Of a DNA stretch of 46,860 nt, positions 9,135 to 18,057 are shown piece after piece; the first letter of the stretch is position 1, and every line of letters starts with the position of its first letter. The position numbers and the translations under genes were made by a program. The DNA lies in NCBI RefSeq assembly GCF_002006345.1, contig NZ_LZZM01000183.1, forward strand, positions 1 through 46,860. Direction: 5' to 3'. A model generated the notes under the pieces. The model was not told where the DNA came from and made no database searches. It saw only the letters and a program-made list of their open reading frames with translations. This DNA comes from Clostridium puniceum (GTDB lineage: Bacteria > Bacillota > Clostridia > Clostridiales > Clostridiaceae).

Positions 9135-9758
9135 ATGGAAATAAAAGAGTATTTAAAAATTTTAAAAGAGGAAATTCATTCAACAGTATTTGCAACGGTT
9201 GATGAAAATGGGCTTCCACAGGCTAGAGTTATTGATATTATGCTTGTAGATGATAAGAGTTTGTATTTTATTACGGCTAAGGGAAAAGAATTTTATCATC
9301 AACTAATGAATAAAAAATATGTAGCCATAAGTGGAATGACTGGTGGCAAAGGCTCTTTAAATAAGAAAGCAATTTCTCTTCGTGGAAAGGTCAAAAATGT
9401 AGGTCAAGAATTATTAGATAAAGTATTTGAAGTAAATACATATATGTGTGACATATATCCAGAAAAAGAAAGTAGAATGGCTTTGGAAGTCTTTCAATTA
9501 TATGAAGGACAAGGAGAATATTTTGATTTATCTACAAAGCCTATCACAAGAGAAGCTTTTACACTCGGAGAAGCAGTGGAAGTAAAAGGAGGGTATTTTG
9601 TCACAGATAAGTGCAGAGGGTGTAAAATATGTTATTCAAAGTGTCCACAAAAATGTATTGATATATCTGTAAAACCAGTGGTAATTAAGCAAGAAAATTG
9701 CTTACATTGTGGAAATTGTATGTCAGTTTGTCCATTCAGTGCAGTTGAAAAAAGATAA
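9135..9758 (+). CDS. Second PPOX-fold/2x[4Fe-4S] ferredoxin fusion
   Basis: This is a paralogue of the product of 4415-5014 with the same architecture: split-barrel flavin domain (FATVDENGLPQARVIDIM, KSLYFITAKGKEFYHQL) and a C-terminal ferredoxin with CRGCKICYSKCPQKC and CLHCGNCMSVCP. It has 207 residues from the ATG at 9135, seven bases after GGAGG; an in-frame GTG at 9120 lies upstream of that site. It follows the sirtuin gene by 66 bp and ends the cluster. The two fusions thus bracket the transporter and the ADP-ribosylation pair. They could be the redox proteins whose state the system reads or modifies, but that is inference. No substrate can be named. Confidence 0.8.
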   Translation: MEIKEYLKILKEEIHSTVFATVDENGLPQARVIDIMLVDDKSLYFITAKGKEFYHQLMNKKYVAISGMTGGKGSLNKKAISLRGKVKNVGQELLDKVFEVNTYMCDIYPEKESRMALEVFQLYEGQGEYFDLSTKPITREAFTLGEAVEVKGGYFVTDKCRGCKICYSKCPQKCIDISVKPVVIKQENCLHCGNCMSVCPFSAVEKR

Positions 9759-9926
9759 TTAGAGTTAATAGAGAACATACAAATATTCAAATGACAAGAC
9801 TATATGACATTGTAAAGACATGAGGGAAAAAAATATGTCATTGCAGCTTATATGGAAAAAGGTAACTTTTCGGAAGAAATGTGGAATTTTTCAGAGTAAG
9901 TATAGAAAAAATAAATAGCTTTATTA
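9759..9926 (+). other. Intergenic region with a possible decayed coding fragment
   Basis: Between the PPOX-ferredoxin gene and the convergent response regulator no intact gene is seen. Around 9850-9950 one forward frame reads YMEKGNFSEEMWNFSE and stops; a neighbouring frame then reads EKINSFIKIADELKY. This could be a frameshifted relic of a small gene, of unknown family, or chance. Confidence 0.2.
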
Positions 9927-9958
9927 AAATAGCAGATGAATTAAAATACCTGCTATTT
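9927..9958 (-). terminator. Terminator of the NarL-type response regulator gene
   Basis: AAATAGCAG (9927-9935) pairs with CTGCTATTT (9950-9958). On the minus strand the stem is followed by TAATAAAG after a short T stretch, and it overlaps the stop codon at 9953-9955. Confidence 0.55.
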
Positions 9959-10618
9959 CAAATCAGCCTGATTAATAAATAATGCTAATTCAGTTCTACT
10001 ACTTAATTCTAATTTTTCAAATATCTTGGTTAAATAATTTTTTACTGTACCTTCTGTTAGAAAAAGTAGAAGACAAATATCTTTATTACTTTTACCTTGA
10101 GCAACAAGTTTTGCAACCTCTAGTTCTCTTTGGGTAAGCAATTCTAATTTCTTTTTATACTCATTTATTTGAGCAGGAGTCTGCTTATCCGTAGACATTG
10201 AATTATAAGCTCTAACAATTTTAGTAGCTACTTCAGGATCTAGAAGCATATTTCCGTTATAAGCTGTTTTAATAGCTTTGATTATATAATCAGAGCCTGC
10301 ATCTTTCAAGATGTATCCATCAACACCATGTTTAATTCCTTCAAATATATATTCATCTTCATTAAAGGTAGTTAATATTATCACCTTTATATCTTTATAT
10401 TTTTCTTTAACAATCTTGGCTGCCTCAACTCCATCCATTATTGGCATTCTGACATCCATAAGAATTACATCAGGAAATTGCCCCTCACTGAGAATTTCTA
10501 ATAACTGCTTTCCATTTTGGGCTTCTTTTATAATAGTTATGTCATCATCTAAGCTTAAAATCATTTTTATTCCTTCTCGCACAATTTCCTGATCATCAAC
10601 TAATATGACATTTATCAT
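9953..10618 (-). CDS. NarL/LuxR-type response regulator
   Basis: The receiver domain has the acidic pair Asp8-Asp9, phospho-acceptor Asp55 in VILMDVRMP, and Lys in YILKDAG. The C-terminal LuxR/NarL helix-turn-helix reads LTQRELEVAKLVAQGKSNKD and then EGTVKNYLTKIFEKL. The protein has 221 residues, normal for the family. The minus-strand site GAGGTG lies about ten bases before the ATG. It pairs with the kinase encoded 87 bp upstream (10706-11878) and the pair is transcribed away from efflux operon A. A palindromic site of the type these regulators bind lies at 11941-11962 in the shared promoter region, so it probably controls operon A. The closest functional parallels are the DesR/LiaR-like envelope regulators. 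Confidence 0.9.
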   Translation of the reverse strand: MINVILVDDQEIVREGIKMILSLDDDITIIKEAQNGKQLLEILSEGQFPDVILMDVRMPIMDGVEAAKIVKEKYKDIKVIILTTFNEDEYIFEGIKHGVDGYILKDAGSDYIIKAIKTAYNGNMLLDPEVATKIVRAYNSMSTDKQTPAQINEYKKKLELLTQRELEVAKLVAQGKSNKDICLLLFLTEGTVKNYLTKIFEKLELSSRTELALFINQADLK

Positions 10619-10705
10619 AATTTATATTCACCTCATTTCATTTATACTTGAACAAATACAGAATACAGGGATACCTAGTAATTAATAACTAGGAAGTAAC
10701 TATAT

Positions 10706-11878
10706 TTATATTGGAATAGATATTTTTACTCCAAAGCCTAAGTTATTATGACTAAAGTAATATGTTGTACCACTTAACAACTTTATTCTATTTTCAATTC
10801 CATTCAATCCATTTGATTTAACAATATTTTCACAGCCTATTCCATTATCAGTAATAACAAGCTCAACATTTTCACTAGTCATTGTAATTTTTATATTAAT
10901 TTCTGTTGCACTGCCATGCTTTAAGCTATTAGTTATAGATTCTTGTATTGTTCGATATAGTGAAGTTTTAATTCCTGGACTTAATTCATCAAGGGTTCTA
11001 TTCTTATTGAAAGTAATTTTTAGATTGCTAAAAAGATAAAAATTAGTAATAAGTTTTTCTATTGAACCATTAAAATCTTTTATTTCAAGCTCTGAATTAA
11101 GAAGAGTGACTACGGTTCTAAGGTCATTAATACTTGATTTTGCTATTTTCTCAGATTGGGATAATACTTCCTCTACCTTTTGAGGTTTAGTAGTGCATAT
11201 CTTTTTAGCAAATTCTAAATGCATGGCAAGAGCCATTAGGGAATGACCTAATGAATCATGAAGCTCTTGTGCAACTCTTGTTCTTTCCTTAGAAATAGTT
11301 ACTTCTTCTACTTCCAGTGCATATTCCTGAAGTTTTATGTTAGCTATCTTTAATTTTTCATTTAGATGTTTTATTTCTTCTTTTTCTATTTCTAGAGTTC
11401 TTATGCTGTATAACATACCAGCTAGGCCTACGTAAGCTAATAAACTAATCCCCATGACAATCATTATTATTGAAGTGTTAATATCATACCTTTTTATGAG
11501 AGTTAAATAAAGAAGTAAAAAAAATAGAAAAAAATGCATTGAAATAAATAACTTTATTTTCTCTTTTTTTTCTTTAAAGATATCATCTAACAAAGCATAA
11601 CCATAGGTAAAAATACTTACACTTGGCACAGCATTTTGAAGCACTGATACAGTGCAAATATTAATAAGCAACATTATATGGAAAAGTCTCCCTGAGGTTT
11701 TGTTTTTTATATTTATTAAATATGAATTAATCATTATTATGGTAATTAAACAAAAATATAAAATCATCAAGAAATAGTGATTTGTATATTCAAAATAAAT
11801 ACTTATGTATATAGATATAAAGATTATAATAAATATCATGAATTTAATAGTTGAAAAATAATTCTTTACTTTTAACAT
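10706..11878 (-). CDS. Sensor histidine kinase, HisKA_3 (NarX/DesK-like)
   Basis: Residues of about 10-165 contain five or six hydrophobic segments with very short outside loops, as in DesK-like sensors that respond to membrane state. A coiled linker (residues 170-200) leads to the HisKA_3 dimerisation helix with phospho-acceptor His207 (RVAQELHDSLGHSLMALAM). The ATPase domain has the N-box ITNSLKHG and G-box ITDNGIGCENI. It has 390 residues. It forms a two-component system with the regulator immediately downstream. Lacking a large external sensing domain, it probably detects membrane-active compounds, which fits its place beside an RND efflux operon. The ligand is unknown and the ribosome site upstream of the ATG at 11878 is weak. 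Confidence 0.88.
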   Translation of the reverse strand: MLKVKNYFSTIKFMIFIIIFISIYISIYFEYTNHYFLMILYFCLITIIMINSYLINIKNKTSGRLFHIMLLINICTVSVLQNAVPSVSIFTYGYALLDDIFKEKKEKIKLFISMHFFLFFLLLYLTLIKRYDINTSIIMIVMGISLLAYVGLAGMLYSIRTLEIEKEEIKHLNEKLKIANIKLQEYALEVEEVTISKERTRVAQELHDSLGHSLMALAMHLEFAKKICTTKPQKVEEVLSQSEKIAKSSINDLRTVVTLLNSELEIKDFNGSIEKLITNFYLFSNLKITFNKNRTLDELSPGIKTSLYRTIQESITNSLKHGSATEINIKITMTSENVELVITDNGIGCENIVKSNGLNGIENRIKLLSGTTYYFSHNNLGFGVKISIPI

Positions 11879-11940
11879 TTATTATCACTCAATTCTTTAT
11901 AAATTATTTGTTTTTATTATATCATTGTTCCTATATATAC

Positions 11941-11981
11941 ATATATGACTAAAGTCATATATTGTTTGATAACTAAAGTAA
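11941..11981. promoter_or_regulatory. Probable NarL-type operator between the kinase and efflux operon A
   Basis: ATATATGACT-AA-AGTCATATAT (11941-11962) is a perfect dyad with core TGACTAAAGTCA. A degenerate second core TAACTAAAGTAA lies at 11970-11981, 24 bp centre to centre. Such tandem dyads are typical for NarL/DesR-class response regulators. The location in the divergent promoter region suggests control of operon A and/or autoregulation. Confidence 0.55.
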
Positions 11982-12103
11982 CTATGACTGAAAAAGATTT
12001 AAATATAAAATCTATTTATGGTAGTGTACCCAAATATATTAAATAACAAACATTAAAAATGATTAATCCAATAATACTTATATATATAAATAGGGGTGTG
12101 AAA

Positions 12104-13354
12104 ATGAAAAAAATAAAAAAAATAGTTATATTTGCAGTTGTTATTGTAGCAGTAATAGGTGCTATAGTAGTTAAAAATAACTTATCATCAAGTGCCAAAA
12201 AAGCAAATGTTGCAGTTACTGTAAGTAAAACAGCAGTTGAAGTACAAAGTGCAAAGGCAGTGCAAAAAAATTCAAGTGATACATATAAAGCAACTTTGGA
12301 AGCATCTGAGCAAGGTATTATAAATAGTAAGATATCAGCAAGAGTTATTTCGGTATCAGTTGAAAATGGACAACATGTAAAAGCTGGTGACGTAATAGTC
12401 ACTCTAGATGCTCAGGACATACAAAATAATATAGAAGCTTCACAAAGTCAATTAAAGGTAACTGAGCAACAATTAAATTCTGCGCAAGTATCTCTAAAAA
12501 AGTTTAAGACTAGTTTGGATGATGCTAATCGTAACTATGAAAGACAAAAAGCTCTTTATGAAAAGGGAGGCATATCAAAGGCTGATTATGAAGCAGCAGA
12601 AAAAACTTTAACCAATGCACAAGCTGATTATGAAGCAGGAAATGTAAGTATTGAAACATCAAAAGCTAATATAGAAGTACAAAAAGTAAGTATAGCTAAT
12701 TTACAGGACAGTTTAAATAATACTGTGATTAAAGCACCTATAAGCGGTGTTATAAGTGACAAAAGCGTAAATATAGGACAAATGGCATCTCAGGGGACAG
12801 CCCTTGCAAAGGTTAATAATATAGCAGCTGTATATGCAACAATACAAATTCCACAAGATAAAATAAACAATGTAAAAGTAGGACAAGCAGCTACAGTTAC
12901 CTTTGAAGGAAGTGATCAATCTTATAGTGGAGCTGTACAAAATATAAATTTATCAGCTGATACTACTGCAAGAGTTTTTGAGTGTAAAATAAAACTAGAT
13001 AATAGTGATAATACACTGTATCCAGGAACTTTTGCAAAGGTAGAGCTCTTTAGTGATCAAAAAACTGAAATTATTACTGTTCCAATAAATGCTTTAGTTG
13101 GAAGTGAAGGGGATTATTCTGTTTTTATAAATGATAATGGCGTAGCTAGAAAACAAAAAGCTACAATTGGAGAAACTGAGGAAAATAATGTACAAATAAC
13201 CTCTGGTATAAAAGATGGAGATGAAATAATCTGTACAAATACGAGTACGTTGCAAGATGGTGATGAAGTGGAAATAGTTTCTAATGAAAATAGCAATGAT
13301 TCAGAAGAAAGTTCTAAACAAAATGGTGACAATGCAGAAGCAGTTTCTAAATAG
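12104..13354 (+). CDS. RND efflux adaptor (membrane-fusion protein), operon A
   Basis: An uncleaved signal anchor (residues 8-27, rich in Val/Ile) is followed by the standard adaptor order: biotinyl-lipoyl half motif (ISARVISVSVENGQHVKAG), a coiled-coil hairpin of about 100 residues, the second lipoyl half (TVIKAPISGVISDKSVNIGQ), beta-barrel and membrane-proximal domain, and an acidic, Ser/Asn-rich tail. It would link the RND pump to outer components or drive the pump directly. I chose the ATG at 12104 after AGGGGTG, giving 416 residues, exactly the length of its copy-B paralogue. The pump gene follows after 12 bp with its own AGGAGGG. The 5' end is nearly identical at DNA level to copy B (20785). 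Confidence 0.88.
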   Translation: MKKIKKIVIFAVVIVAVIGAIVVKNNLSSSAKKANVAVTVSKTAVEVQSAKAVQKNSSDTYKATLEASEQGIINSKISARVISVSVENGQHVKAGDVIVTLDAQDIQNNIEASQSQLKVTEQQLNSAQVSLKKFKTSLDDANRNYERQKALYEKGGISKADYEAAEKTLTNAQADYEAGNVSIETSKANIEVQKVSIANLQDSLNNTVIKAPISGVISDKSVNIGQMASQGTALAKVNNIAAVYATIQIPQDKINNVKVGQAATVTFEGSDQSYSGAVQNINLSADTTARVFECKIKLDNSDNTLYPGTFAKVELFSDQKTEIITVPINALVGSEGDYSVFINDNGVARKQKATIGETEENNVQITSGIKDGDEIICTNTSTLQDGDEVEIVSNENSNDSEESSKQNGDNAEAVSK

Positions 13355-13366
13355 GAGGGATTACAA

Positions 13367-16300
13367 ATGAATATAGCTAATTTGAGTATTAAAAAACCTG
13401 TATTTATAACAGTTATAATGATTGCCCTCACTATTTTAGGTTATACTAGTTATCAAAAATTAGTACTTAATGATATGCCTAATGTAGACATGCCTTATGT
13501 TTCAGTTATGATTATAGAGCCAGGGGCAACACCTGAACAAATTGAATCAAAGGTGACAAAAAAAATAGAAGATGCAGTAGGAAAAATTTCTGGAATTGAT
13601 ACTATAACTTCTACTGTAAGCGAAGGCTCTTCGCAAACAACTATAGCATTTGAGTTAAGCAAAGATGGTGAAGTAGCGGCACAAGAAGTTAGAGATAAAA
13701 TTTCTACTGTTAGAGGAGAATTACCAACTGACATTAATGATCCAATTATATCTAAATTTGATATGTCGGCTTCATCAATTTTATCTATTGCTGTTTATGG
13801 TTCAAATGACACTCAAAAAATGACAGATTTTATAGATAACACTTTAAATAAGAAACTATATACAGTATCAGGAGTTGGATCAGTAGATGTATCTGGTGAG
13901 GATACACGAGAAATTCATATAAAGCTTGATAACGATAAGCTATTATCTTATGGCTTATCACCAGGTGATGTTATAAATAGCATAAAAAAAGATAATATAG
14001 ATCAATCAACTGGAAAGGTTGTTGATGGAAATAATGAAATTTCTATTACAACAAATAGTAAGATAAAAAAAATAGAAGACTTTAAAAATATTTTAGTAAC
14101 TAAAAAGAATGATGCAGAAATCAGGGTAAAAGATGTTGCAAAAATAGAAGACGGATTTGAGGAAAAAAGCAGTATTGCATACTATCAAGGAAATCAAGCA
14201 ATTGGTATTGACATAGTTAAGCAATCAGGTGCTAATACTGTTGAAGTAGCAAAAGATGTTAAACAAATAATAAATGAAATTAAAGCTTCTTTACCAGAAG
14301 GTATACAGGTTGATATTGTTAGTGATAATTCCACATCAATAGAAGAAAGTGTTGATGAGGTTATGAAAACAATTATTGAAGGATGTATATTAGCAGTTAT
14401 TATAGTGTTCCTGTTCTTAAATGAATGGGAAAGTACACTTATAAGTGCACTATCTCTTCCAATTTCAGTTATAAGTACTTTTATATGTATGAAATTTATG
14501 AACTTTTCATTAAACTCAATGTCATTAATGGCACTATCACTGGCCGTTGGTCTGCTAATTGATGATGCTATAGTTGTTATAGAAAATATTGTACGGCATC
14601 TGCATATGGGTAAATCTGCTGTAGAAGCAGCAAAGGAAGCTACATCAGAAATTGGATTTGCAGTAATAGCAACAACTTTAGCTGTTATATCAGTATTTTT
14701 CCCTATGGCAATGGTAGAAGGAATGGTAGGAAAATTCATTATTGAATTTGCACTTACAGTTGTGTTTAGTATGATAGTTTCATTGTTTGTATCCTTTACC
14801 CTTGTACCTATGATGTCATCTAAAATGCTTAAGGGAGAAAAAAAAGAAAGTAAAACATTTATTGGGAAGTTTTTCAAATGGTTTAATGAGAAATTTGATA
14901 TTTTTGCTGAGAAATATTCACAGTTATTAGTTTTAAGCCTTAATAAAAGATTACTAGTTTTAGGTATTTCAGGCGCCATGTTTGTAGGAAGTATAGGATT
15001 AGGTTCAACATTAGGCTTTGAATCACAGGTTGCCACTGATAATGGTCAGGTTAATGTTAGTGCAGCATTTGATTCAGGAATAACGCTAGATAATGCATCA
15101 GAAAAAACTAAGCAGTTTGAAGCTGTTATTAGTAAATATCCAGAAGTAAAGTTTATGTATTCAACAGTAAGTAAGAGTAAAACATCAATTAAGATTTCGT
15201 TAGTTGATAAAAAGCAGCGTAAGGATAGTTCAAAAGCAATAGCAGAAAAGCTTAGAAGCGATCTGCAAGGTATTTCAGGGGCTCAAGTCACAGTAACTGC
15301 TGCATCAGGTGCTGGTGGAGGTTCAAAAGATGTAGCTTACAATATTGTTGGAGATGATAGAACAAAGCTTCAAGCCTTTGCAAATAAGATGGCAGAAGAA
15401 ATGTCTAAAGATCCTAACGCAAGAGATGTTAGTACAAATAGTAAATCTGGGACACCACAAGTAAGGATCGAGGTGGATCGTGATAAAGCAGCAGATTTAG
15501 GGGTTAGTAGTTCAGATGTTGCAAGTATGCTATCAACATTATTTAATGGTTCAACTGTAAGTAAATATGATGGTGGGAAAGATAGATATGATGTAAAAAT
15601 ATCTATAGATGATAGCGAACGTAAAAACCTTAATGATCTTAACAATATTTATGTTTTAGGAACAAAAGGTCAACAAGTTCCTTTAAGTCAAGTAACTAAA
15701 AAGGTCGTTGAAACAACTTCTTCATCGTTACACAGATATAATAAGCAGCCACAAGTTGAGGTTTCTGCTAATGTTACAGGAATATCTTCAGGTACTTTTG
15801 AAAGTAATTACAAGGCAAAGATTCAAAGTCAACTTCCAGATGGAGTTTCATTATCTGTAGGAGGAACTAGTGGGATGATGGCGGAAGGTATGCAGAGCTT
15901 AATGCAAGCTATATTTCTAGCAATACTTTTCTTGTATTTAGTTATGGCAGCGCAATTTGAAAGTTTTATTGATCCTATTTCTATAATGTTTGCCTTGCCA
16001 CTTGCAATTATTGGAGCTGTAATTGGATTATTCGTTTTTGGAAGCTCTATAAGTATGATTTGTATGGTAGGTATTATTATGCTTATGGGATTAGTTGCAA
16101 AAAATGGAATTCTTCTTATTGACTCTGCAAAGGAAAAAATGAAAGAGGGTATTCCTATAAAAGAAGCTTTAAGAGAAGCAGGATATGTAAGATTGCGTCC
16201 TATAGTAATGACTACTTTGGCCATGATATTTGGTATGATTCCAGCGGCTATAGCAACAGGATCAGGTTCAGAATCACGTGCACCTATGGCGCAGGCAATA

Positions 16301-16447
16301 ATTGGTGGATTAATTACATCTTCAGTTTTAACGCTATTTGTAGTACCAATCGCATATACAATACTTGATGATTTGAAAAATAAATTTAATAAGTTAGTTC
16401 ATAAAAAATCATCAAAAATTGATGATGAATTAAACTCAAATTTATAG
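13367..16447 (+). CDS. RND-family efflux pump (AcrB/SwrC-like), operon A
   Basis: This proton-driven inner-membrane exporter has 1026 residues, close to Gram-positive SwrC/YerP. It has the normal duplicated plan: TM1 near residues 10-30, a large external loop, TM2-6, a second loop, and TM8-12. Residues essential for the proton relay are present: Asp399-Asp400 in TM4 (GLLIDDAIVVIENIV) and Lys912 in TM10 (GLVAKNGILLID). The start MNIANLSIKKPVFITVIM is typical. SwrC relatives export lipopeptides, drugs or organic acids; the substrate here is unknown. It is the second gene of operon A and is followed by a hairpin before the TolC-like gene. Confidence 0.92.
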   Translation: MNIANLSIKKPVFITVIMIALTILGYTSYQKLVLNDMPNVDMPYVSVMIIEPGATPEQIESKVTKKIEDAVGKISGIDTITSTVSEGSSQTTIAFELSKDGEVAAQEVRDKISTVRGELPTDINDPIISKFDMSASSILSIAVYGSNDTQKMTDFIDNTLNKKLYTVSGVGSVDVSGEDTREIHIKLDNDKLLSYGLSPGDVINSIKKDNIDQSTGKVVDGNNEISITTNSKIKKIEDFKNILVTKKNDAEIRVKDVAKIEDGFEEKSSIAYYQGNQAIGIDIVKQSGANTVEVAKDVKQIINEIKASLPEGIQVDIVSDNSTSIEESVDEVMKTIIEGCILAVIIVFLFLNEWESTLISALSLPISVISTFICMKFMNFSLNSMSLMALSLAVGLLIDDAIVVIENIVRHLHMGKSAVEAAKEATSEIGFAVIATTLAVISVFFPMAMVEGMVGKFIIEFALTVVFSMIVSLFVSFTLVPMMSSKMLKGEKKESKTFIGKFFKWFNEKFDIFAEKYSQLLVLSLNKRLLVLGISGAMFVGSIGLGSTLGFESQVATDNGQVNVSAAFDSGITLDNASEKTKQFEAVISKYPEVKFMYSTVSKSKTSIKISLVDKKQRKDSSKAIAEKLRSDLQGISGAQVTVTAASGAGGGSKDVAYNIVGDDRTKLQAFANKMAEEMSKDPNARDVSTNSKSGTPQVRIEVDRDKAADLGVSSSDVASMLSTLFNGSTVSKYDGGKDRYDVKISIDDSERKNLNDLNNIYVLGTKGQQVPLSQVTKKVVETTSSSLHRYNKQPQVEVSANVTGISSGTFESNYKAKIQSQLPDGVSLSVGGTSGMMAEGMQSLMQAIFLAILFLYLVMAAQFESFIDPISIMFALPLAIIGAVIGLFVFGSSISMICMVGIIMLMGLVAKNGILLIDSAKEKMKEGIPIKEALREAGYVRLRPIVMTTLAMIFGMIPAAIATGSGSESRAPMAQAIIGGLITSSVLTLFVVPIAYTILDDLKNKFNKLVHKKSSKIDDELNSNL

Positions 16448-16462
16448 ATATTATAGACAGTT

Positions 16463-16522
16463 AAAGAGACTATACTAAAATTTAATTTAGTTGGATTTAA
16501 TTTTAGATATAGTCCTTTTATT
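16463..16522 (+). terminator. Hairpin between pump and TolC-like genes, operon A
   Basis: An imperfect stem of about 18 bp (arms 16463-16482 and 16499-16518) is followed by TTATTT. The same arms, with changes mostly confined to the loop, occur at the equivalent place in operon B (25161-25212). It is probably a partial terminator that lowers expression of the downstream genes. Confidence 0.65.
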
Positions 16523-16659
16523 TAACTGGAATATATTTTAATTAATGAAATGAATTTTAATTTGATAGTATAGATTATTTATTAAAAAAATAAAAGCAAA
16601 ACCTACATTAATTATAAAAAGAGCTAGTTTTTAAATAAGCATTTAAGAGGAGGATACAT

Positions 16660-17940
16660 ATGAGAAAAAATATTAATAAATTAATTGCCTTTGCAATTGG
16701 AATAAGTGTTATAAGCGGAAATGCTATCACAGCATTTGGAGAAGAGGATGTACAAAATAACACTACTACTATTAATGAAACAACAGCGGATACTACTAAT
16801 ACTGGAGTTATATATGTACAAAATCAAGTGAAAAAAGATCAGGTAACGCAAAAGCCAGTTCTTACTTTACAGGAATCTATAGATGCAGCCATTAACAATA
16901 GTGATAAACTTGCTTTAAAGTCTAAAGAGATAAAATTATATGAGGATAAACTAGATATTCAAGATGAACTTGATGATATTCAAGATAATGATGATAACGA
17001 CTTTCCTTATGATAAACTTGAATTAACAGTTGATCAAACTAAAGAACAAAAAGATTATATGGAAGATCAAATAGCACAAGATATCACAAATAAATATAAT
17101 GATTTAATTACAAGGAACAATGAAATTGATCAGATAAAAAAGCAGTTAGAAATTAAGACTATAGAAAATGGATATGTGAAGCTAAAAAAAGACTTAGGAT
17201 TAGCAACTGAAATAGAAATAAAAAATGCAGACGTTGAGTTTCAAAAGCTAAAAAATAGTGAAAAAGCTAAAGAAGATCAATTAAAAAATGCTCAAGATTA
17301 TTTTAAAATATTAACGGAAAAAGACTTAAATAATTATTCTTTACAAGAGGAGCAAGAGTTTGAAGCATTTAAGATAAATAAATCTCAAGATGAATATTTT
17401 GATAATGTTATAGATAAATATTACAAATATGACAAGAAGATTTTTGAATTAACTAAGGACAATTTAGATGATAATAAAGTACATCGACCAAGTAGCAGTG
17501 ATAAACCTGATAAAGATGATTTTAAATCATCTGATGAAAATGGAAATCAAGTTTTTGATTCAGAGGGATATGCAAAAGCAGAACGAGAATATGAAAATTC
17601 ATTTACTGATTATGGAACCTATCTACAAAATAAATATAATTTAAGCAGTAGTAAAGTTTCTTTAGAGGAAAACAAAAAAAATCTTAAAAAAGGATTAAAG
17701 GAAAGTTATGCGAAGCTCATAGATATGGAAAATAGTATCAATGTAGCCAAATCTAACATAGAGGTAAAGAATAATGAACTTAGTATTGCAAAGCTAAAAT
17801 ATGATCAAGGGTTAATAACTAAAATAGCATATGATAAACAAGTTATAGATAACGATACTTTAGAAACAGATTTAAGAACTTCCATTAATGACTACAATAC
17901 ATTAAAAAATCAAATTCAAAAGCCTTGGCTGCTTAGTTAG
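16660..17940 (+). CDS. TolC-family-like secreted coiled-coil protein, operon A
   Basis: A signal peptide (MRKNINKLIAFAIGISVISGNAITAFGEE) is followed by the TolC/OEP-type opening LTLQESIDAAINNSDKLALKSKEI and long charged heptad-like helices (residues 120-210 and 320-420), including a C-terminal repeat NIEVKNNELSIAKLKYDQGL. It ends IQKPWLLS. At 426 residues it is the right length for an outer-membrane efflux protein. However, the organism is very probably monoderm, and I see no strong amphipathic barrel strands. It may form a tube through the wall or a docking part for the adaptor. AGAGGAGG precedes the ATG. The function is inferred from neighbours. Confidence 0.75.
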   Translation: MRKNINKLIAFAIGISVISGNAITAFGEEDVQNNTTTINETTADTTNTGVIYVQNQVKKDQVTQKPVLTLQESIDAAINNSDKLALKSKEIKLYEDKLDIQDELDDIQDNDDNDFPYDKLELTVDQTKEQKDYMEDQIAQDITNKYNDLITRNNEIDQIKKQLEIKTIENGYVKLKKDLGLATEIEIKNADVEFQKLKNSEKAKEDQLKNAQDYFKILTEKDLNNYSLQEEQEFEAFKINKSQDEYFDNVIDKYYKYDKKIFELTKDNLDDNKVHRPSSSDKPDKDDFKSSDENGNQVFDSEGYAKAEREYENSFTDYGTYLQNKYNLSSSKVSLEENKKNLKKGLKESYAKLIDMENSINVAKSNIEVKNNELSIAKLKYDQGLITKIAYDKQVIDNDTLETDLRTSINDYNTLKNQIQKPWLLS

Positions 17941-17986
17941 TGGCCTAAGCTAAAGTATTGATGATGGATAAGATTTAAAAAAATAA

Positions 17987-18029
17987 AATTTGAAAAAATT
18001 TAAAGACATGGTTTAAATTTTTTCAAATT
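17987..18029. repeat. 18-bp perfect inverted repeat ahead of the first MarR gene
   Basis: Arms at 17987-18004 and 18012-18029 are perfect complements around a 7-nt loop. There is no T-run after the 3' arm, though T6 lies inside it. It could be a terminator for the TolC-like gene or an operator for MarR, whose ATG is 29 bp downstream. No equivalent lies before the second MarR gene. Confidence 0.55.
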
Positions 18030-18057
18030 GCAGTGTGTTTCTTAGGAGTTAGTTTTT

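Noticed and set aside
13495..13734. Open minus-strand frame inside the RND pump gene, and many like it opposite other genes
   Set aside because: They lie opposite strongly coding genes with clear domains, have no ribosome sites and show Ser/Ile-rich composition typical of antisense frames in AT-rich DNA.
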